From Alistipes sp. (GTDB lineage Bacteria; Bacteroidota; Bacteroidia; Bacteroidales; Rikenellaceae), in the NCBI GenBank assembly GCA_031285485.1, contig JAITWC010000009.1, positions 1-7,716 of the forward strand: a stretch of DNA of 7,716 bases. The letters are read 5' to 3'. The stretch's first letter is position 1. Every line of letters starts with the position of its first letter. The position numbers and the translations under genes are program-made. A model generated the notes under the pieces. That model was not told where the DNA came from, searched no databases, and was given only the letters and a program-made list of their open reading frames with translations. This document shows, piece after piece, positions 7,126 to 7,716 of the stretch.

Positions 7126-7578
7126 ATGACAACAGCAATTATTTTGGGCTACATCGGCGCCGCGTTCATGGTGGGCTTTTCGGGCGTCGCCAGCGCCCTC
7201 GGTACGGCTATTTGCGGCATGACGTCCGTGGGTGCGATGAAAAAAGACGCCTCCAAGTTCGGGTCGTACATGATCCTGTCGGCGCTGCCGGGTTCGCAGG
7301 GGCTTTACGGTTTCGTGTGCTACTTCATGATTCAGAGCTTTCTGACCGCCGACATCACAATGCTTCAGGGCGCAGGTATCTTTGCGGGCGGTGTGGCGAT
7401 GGCTTTGGCGGCACTCGTAAGCGCCTACTATCAGGCGAAGGTTTGCGCCGCCGGTATCGCCGCCATCGGTAACGGTCACGACGTGATGACCCGCACGCTT
7501 ATCCTCGCCGTGTTCCCCGAACTTTACGCTATCCTCGGGCTTGCCACGGTGTTTCTCATCAGCCTGGCTATCGTCTAA
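7126..7578 (+). CDS. atpK: V-type ATP synthase subunit K (proteolipid ring)
   Basis: This 150-residue, very hydrophobic protein is the 16-kDa proteolipid that forms the rotor ring in the membrane. It has four helices made of two related hairpins: about 4-31, 46-70, 81-108 and 124-149. The ion-carrying acid is Glu132 in FPELYAILG of helix 4; the equivalent place in helix 2 is Gln58, in LPGSQGLYGF, so each subunit has one ion site, as in E. hirae NtpK. The residues that bind sodium in NtpK (Leu61, Thr64, Gln65, Gln110, Glu139) correspond to Leu54, Ser57, Gln58, Gln103 and Glu132, all with the same offset of 7. No cleavable signal peptide is evident; helix 1 is itself a membrane helix. The ATG at 7126 follows an A-rich stretch without a Shine-Dalgarno sequence. 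It is the last gene before a strong terminator. Confidence 0.96.
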   Translation: MTTAIILGYIGAAFMVGFSGVASALGTAICGMTSVGAMKKDASKFGSYMILSALPGSQGLYGFVCYFMIQSFLTADITMLQGAGIFAGGVAMALAALVSAYYQAKVCAAGIAAIGNGHDVMTRTLILAVFPELYAILGLATVFLISLAIV

Positions 7579-7620
7579 ACGGGCAGTCGTTGCAAACAAA
7601 AACCGCCCCCTAAGGGTACG

Positions 7621-7652
7621 AGTGGTCGGAAGAAATTCCGTCCACTTTTTTT
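7621..7652 (+). terminator. Intrinsic terminator of the ATPase operon
   Basis: AGTGG-T-CGGAA at 7621-7631 pairs with TTCCG-T-CCACT at 7636-7646 around a GAAA loop at 7632-7635. The stem has ten pairs and one T-T mismatch. Seven T residues at 7646-7652 follow. It lies 42 bases after the atpK stop and ends the seven-gene transcript. Nothing else is recognised at 7579-7620. Confidence 0.9.
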
Positions 7653-7676
7653 GTTAAGTTTTGAAGAATAGTTTTG
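7646..7676 (+). promoter_or_regulatory. Candidate Bacteroidetes-type promoter of the downstream gene
   Basis: TAGTTTTG at 7669-7676 is an exact match to the -7 consensus TAnnTTTG. The -33 box is poorer: TTTT at 7646-7649 has the usual 19-base spacing but overlaps the terminator T tract, and TTTG at 7650-7653 is only 15 bases away. Transcription would start near 7682, about 12 bases before the ATG at 7694. Its place right after a terminator suits an independent transcription unit. Confidence 0.45.
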
Positions 7677-7693
7677 GGTCACCTCCGCATTGA

Positions 7694-7716
7694 ATGACGA
7701 TCATAGCGATAGCTAA
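7694..7716 (+). CDS. Start of a downstream gene, possibly dihydrofolate reductase (partial)
   Basis: An ATG at 7694 opens a frame that reads MTIIAIA before the window ends. A hydrophobic start of this kind (M-x-I-I-x-A-I/V-A) is typical of dihydrofolate reductases, which reduce dihydrofolate to tetrahydrofolate and are often encoded next to thymidylate synthase. The probable thymidylate synthase at the other end of the window makes this attractive. Seven residues are far too few to identify a protein, however, and even its being a gene rests mainly on the promoter-like box and terminator just upstream. Confidence 0.3.

Overview
The window holds a complete seven-gene operon for a rotary V-type (A/V-type) ATPase, all on the + strand, in the order atpE - DUF2764-like gene - atpA - atpB - atpD - atpI - atpK. 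It is flanked by the 3' end of a probable thymidylate synthase gene and the first few codons of another gene that may be folA. The DNA is fairly GC-rich in the genes and AT-rich in the leader. Few genes have a Shine-Dalgarno sequence, starts are often preceded by A-rich stretches, and promoter-like sites fit the TTTG / TAnnTTTG consensus of Bacteroidetes. With the gene order, this suggests a Bacteroidales bacterium; a moderately GC-rich gut genus such as Alistipes would fit, but the genus is a guess.

Layout. 1-105: end of the upstream gene. 106-389: intergenic region with a 14-bp hairpin that probably ends the upstream transcript, a small palindrome and direct repeat, an AT-rich block and a candidate promoter. 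390-7578: the ATPase operon, tightly packed, with 4-base ATGA overlaps at atpA/atpB and atpD/atpI and gaps of 6 to 30 bases elsewhere. 7579-7652: a strong intrinsic terminator. 7653-7716: an exact TAnnTTTG box and the start of the next gene.

How the genes work together. AtpA (catalytic) and AtpB (nucleotide-site, non-catalytic) form the hexameric head, AtpD is the rotor shaft, AtpE is a peripheral stalk subunit, AtpI is the membrane stator with the ion half-channels, and AtpK is the proteolipid that forms the rotor ring. Recognisable genes for subunits C, F and G/H are absent. The unassigned DUF2764-like gene sits where C and F usually lie, which makes it the best candidate for the missing link between shaft and ring. 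AtpK carries the full set of residues that bind sodium in the Enterococcus hirae ring (with Ser for Thr), so the enzyme may be coupled to sodium.

The operon type is known from Bacteroidetes, spirochaetes and Chlamydia, so it is not a new system. The open questions are the role of the DUF2764 protein, the coupling ion, and whether the operon splits a thyA-folA pair.
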